A stretch of DNA of 21,691 bases, taken from IMG/VR virus record IMGVR_UViG_3300003690_000168, positions 1 to 21,691 of that record; one strand, 5' to 3'. Shown here piece after piece: positions 19,332-21,691 of the stretch. Position 1 is the first letter of the stretch; every line of letters begins with the position of its first letter. This DNA is from a virus. Below the pieces are notes generated by a model. It saw only the letters and a program-made list of their open reading frames with translations. It was not told the DNA's origin and ran no database searches. A program made the position numbers and the translations under genes.

Positions 19332-21093
19332 AGAGGGTGACGGAGACTGGATCAACGGGGAGTGTGTAGGTGGTCTACGTACCACGGACGTTGACGAACA
19401 AGAGTGTAAAAATCAAGGAAGAGTGTGGAATGGAACACAGTGTCTACCTCTGGGGATACCTACTCCGTTTGATATGTTCCCAAGGGGAGACAATATACCA
19501 GGAGGGATGATTTCTGGAGACCTTCCACGCCCAGGACCAATGGAGGGCATGGAAGACCATTCAGTTGAATTGTCATGGCTCGGAGAATCAGGCTTCCGCG
19601 CATATATAATCGAAAATCACGGAGATGCAGGTTGGGACCCGATAAATTGGGTTCGTGATGAGGGGATGCGTGCCAGGCTTGGTCAATGGCGCGAAGAATA
19701 CAAGATTAAAGAAGCCTGTGTCGGACGCTGGGATGGCGCTAGGTGTATCTCGCCAGAGGAGGATGCCTGTCTAGCGAGGGGGGCTGCCTTCGAGTGGGAT
19801 GGCCAACAGTGTAAAGATTTGCAGCAAGAGTGTGCAAATAAAGGAAAAGTTTGGAACTCAGAGACGAATACGTGTGATGATCAAACTACTGTCATATGTA
19901 AGCCGGAAGATCAAAAGAATTGTAAGGACGGCTTCCATAACGAATGTATAAATAATCAGTGGGAATGTGTTCCCAATGTCACACGGACTCCAGAGCCTCC
20001 AGTAATTCCCGCCGATCCCAACATTCCTGCCGATCCCCGCGATCCCAACATTCCCACTGATATCTATGATGTGGGTCCAGACATCGACGACACGGGCAGG
20101 ATCCCATATGACCCGGAGAGTTTCCCGATTACACCGCCAGCATGGCAAGAGACGTTCACGCAGCCGGTCGCGGACGACCCACTCTCCCGTATGTCCAATC
20201 TTGCACTAGCACAACTGATTAAAGCAGGAGGCAAAGTCTGGAATCCCCTCAGAGAGCAGACAGGGCAGCAACTCTCGGACATCATGTCGAGCCAGGGCTA
20301 CCTGCCTCCCACGGCTGCGGAGGAGGCGCTCTCAGCGCAATTTGGAGATGTGATTGAGGCTGGTGGGCAGTTGCCGGCCACGGCGCTCGAGGCGGAAACG
20401 CAGGCGAATCTACGCGACATCATCGCGGCCGGCGGGGCGCTCCCAATCGACCAGCAGCGTCGGGCCATGGAGATTGAGACCGCTCGGTCACCGCTGGACA
20501 TCCTGCGTCAGTCGCAGCTTTCCCAGGGACGGGCATCGCTCGCGGGACGTGGACTGCTCGGACAAGGTCCCGAGATTGACTACATGCAGCGCCTTGAGCA
20601 GACGCTGGCGCCGATGTACACCCAAGCCGCGCAGGAGATTGAACTGGAAGAGCAGGCACGGTCGGATACGCGCTATCAGAACGCGATGGCGGCACTCAAC
20701 GAGCAGGCGATGCAACAGGGGTTGAGCGCGAGCCAGCGGTATCAGGAGGCGCAGCGTCTCCAGACCGAGATGGCCTTGGATCAGGCGCGTCGTCAGGATC
20801 TGAGGCTTCAGGAGGCGATCCAGCAGTCAGCGAACCTCTCGGTGCAGGAGAGTGCGAATCTCGTCAACACGATCAATGCGCTGGCCGGTATTCAGCAGAA
20901 GCGCACGGACGCTGCGATTCAGGTGCTGGACCGCAATATCGAGTGGAATACATTCCTTGCCGAATTTGGATTGAAGCGCGATCAGGCCATCGATGCAATG
21001 CAGCAGGGGCGCTTGAATATGCTTCTCCCGATGATTCAGCAATTTATGAATGTAGCCGCACAGGCCGCGCAGGGATTTCTTCCCTCTGACTAG
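19291..21093 (+). CDS. Large Cys-repeat / coiled-coil protein, probable internal virion protein, 600 aa
   Basis: ATG 19291 is preferred to upstream in-frame starts (from 19054), whose translation overlaps the preceding gene and reads as noise. Residues 1-230 hold 14 Cys in paired motifs of the type C-x(2-6)-G-x(1-3)-W-[ND]-G-x2-C. Examples are C13-C25 (GDWINGEC), C39-C51 (GRVWNGTQC), C143-C152 and C160-C174. A Pro/Asp linker (residues 230-290) follows, then a long Gln/Ala-rich helical part with no cysteine (~300-600). That part contains GRASLAGRGLLGQG and DRNIEWNTFLAEFGLKRDQAI, a block I associate with ejection/tail-lumen proteins of short-tailed phages. The Cys part is AT-rich (19861-19920 has 23 G/C of 60). 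Confidence 0.65.
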   Translation: MAGREGPTAQEICEEGDGDWINGECVGGLRTTDVDEQECKNQGRVWNGTQCLPLGIPTPFDMFPRGDNIPGGMISGDLPRPGPMEGMEDHSVELSWLGESGFRAYIIENHGDAGWDPINWVRDEGMRARLGQWREEYKIKEACVGRWDGARCISPEEDACLARGAAFEWDGQQCKDLQQECANKGKVWNSETNTCDDQTTVICKPEDQKNCKDGFHNECINNQWECVPNVTRTPEPPVIPADPNIPADPRDPNIPTDIYDVGPDIDDTGRIPYDPESFPITPPAWQETFTQPVADDPLSRMSNLALAQLIKAGGKVWNPLREQTGQQLSDIMSSQGYLPPTAAEEALSAQFGDVIEAGGQLPATALEAETQANLRDIIAAGGALPIDQQRRAMEIETARSPLDILRQSQLSQGRASLAGRGLLGQGPEIDYMQRLEQTLAPMYTQAAQEIELEEQARSDTRYQNAMAALNEQAMQQGLSASQRYQEAQRLQTEMALDQARRQDLRLQEAIQQSANLSVQESANLVNTINALAGIQQKRTDAAIQVLDRNIEWNTFLAEFGLKRDQAIDAMQQGRLNMLLPMIQQFMNVAAQAAQGFLPSD

Positions 21094-21116
21094 TCAGTCT
21101 GTGTAGGAGTTGAGTC

Positions 21117-21461
21117 ATGGATCCCTATACGGGTATACCGAGAATGCCGAGTTTTACGCAGACCGGATCACCCCAAGCATTTGGGCAGACGGGTGGGCAG
21201 ATGGGTGGTCAGATGGGTGGACAGATGCGTCCTCCCGTGAATCCGTCCGTGCGACGTCCATCTGCTGCTCCCACTACTGGCCCGGTGCGTCGTCGGACGG
21301 GTAAGAAGCCTGGGACGAAGCGAACTGGTGGGGGCGGCGCTCAAGCGCCTGGTGTTGCGCCCAAAGCACAGGCTCCCGGATGGCCCATGGCAGGCGCGGA
21401 TGTGGGCATGGACTGGGCGATGGGGCGACAACTCGGGAATGGTGGCTATTCCAGGACCTAA
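21117..21461 (+). CDS. Low-complexity basic protein, 114 aa
   Basis: AGGAG lies eight bases before ATG 21117. A Gly/Gln/Met repeat (TGGQMGGQMGGQM, residues ~25-37, encoded by a 12-bp repeat at about 21187-21228) is followed by a Lys/Arg/Gly/Pro-rich stretch (RRRTGKKPGTKRTGGGG) and a short, more ordered end (GADVGMDWAMGRQLGNGGY). It is probably disordered and nucleic-acid binding. No family is recognised. The stop is followed three bases later by the next ATG. Confidence 0.5.
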   Translation: MDPYTGIPRMPSFTQTGSPQAFGQTGGQMGGQMGGQMRPPVNPSVRRPSAAPTTGPVRRRTGKKPGTKRTGGGGAQAPGVAPKAQAPGWPMAGADVGMDWAMGRQLGNGGYSRT

Positions 21462-21464
21462 GTC

Positions 21465-21691
21465 ATGGCACGAGACCTGAAAAGTCGCATTGGCGCAGCA
21501 TTGACGGACGCCGGTCTCATGGGCCAGCAGGCCCACAGGTATCGTCGAATGTCCGAAAAATCTGCGCCTGAAAAGGCGTGTGTCTCGTCTGGAGGGACGT
21601 GGTTGAACGGCGTCTGTATTCCACGAAGGAATCAGGATCAGAGTGGAGGGGATACGTCTGTGGAGGCATCCCCAGGCCCTATCAGTCGTCC
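21465..21691 (+). CDS. Hypothetical protein with W-x-N-G-x-x-C motif, partial at right edge
   Basis: ATG 21465 lies three bases after the previous stop; the frame is open to the edge (75 codons). It begins MARDLKSRIGAALTDAGLMG, then at residues ~38-53 has KACVSSGGTWLNGVCIPR. This has the same cysteine spacing (C-x11-C) and the same G-x-W-x-N-G-x-C core as the first repeat of the 600-aa protein. The remaining part is Ser/Gly/Pro-rich. Its C-terminus is missing. Confidence 0.5.
   Translation, partial: MARDLKSRIGAALTDAGLMGQQAHRYRRMSEKSAPEKACVSSGGTWLNGVCIPRRNQDQSGGDTSVEASPGPISR

Noticed and set aside
1-21691. tRNA, rRNA, CRISPR, insertion sequence or integrase/attachment site
   Set aside because: I saw no cloverleaf, regularly spaced repeats, transposase or recombinase motifs. 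The tandem and inverted repeats found are local and explained by the features listed.

Overview
The window reads as the structural half of a tailed double-stranded DNA bacteriophage (class Caudoviricetes) of moderately high GC. It holds a large terminase with Walker and nuclease motifs, a portal of about 735 residues that looks P22-like, a Q-rich scaffold, a major capsid protein, a short head-to-tail adaptor, a large tail (nozzle-like) protein and a tail fibre. No sheath, tail-tube or classic tape-measure gene is visible, so a short-tailed (podovirus-like) virion is the best inference. The host cannot be named. Good Shine-Dalgarno (SD) sites and one near-perfect sigma70-type promoter point to a bacterial host. 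No integrase, polymerase, lysin, tRNA, rRNA or CRISPR array was recognised, so lifestyle is undetermined.

Layout. (1) 1-1304: four small leftward genes of unknown function, one running off the left edge, one with paired cysteines, plus a possible 11-codon leader ORF. (2) 1305-1729: a divergent control region carrying five variants of a 16-bp inverted repeat (TNGGTC-N4-GACCNA) and a G-tract. (3) 1730-2486: a small helix-turn-helix protein overlapping a probable small terminase. (4) 2618-7433: large terminase, two overlapping small ORFs, a Gly/Pro-rich protein, the portal and a DUF6496-like protein. (5) 7434-9822: promoter, structured leader, scaffold, capsid protein and a hairpin. (6) 9823-16106: small virion proteins, adaptor, fibre with an S74-type C-terminal chaperone, and a tail protein whose frame is broken near 15635. 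(7) 16103-21691: two overlapping small membrane proteins, several accessory or virion ORFs, a GNAT acetyltransferase, a 600-residue Cys-repeat/coiled-coil protein and a partial gene carrying the same Cys motif.

The rightward genes are packed with 1-nt, 4-nt or very short overlaps, consistent with a translationally coupled late operon. The promoter at 7468-7496 probably boosts scaffold and capsid. The operator array between the two divergent arms is a candidate switch, with the adjacent helix-turn-helix protein as its candidate ligand. Most notable for follow-up are the operator array, the Cys-x-W-x-N-G-x-x-C repeat shared by two neighbouring proteins, the tail-protein frame break, and a slippery A7 site near the end of the large terminase.
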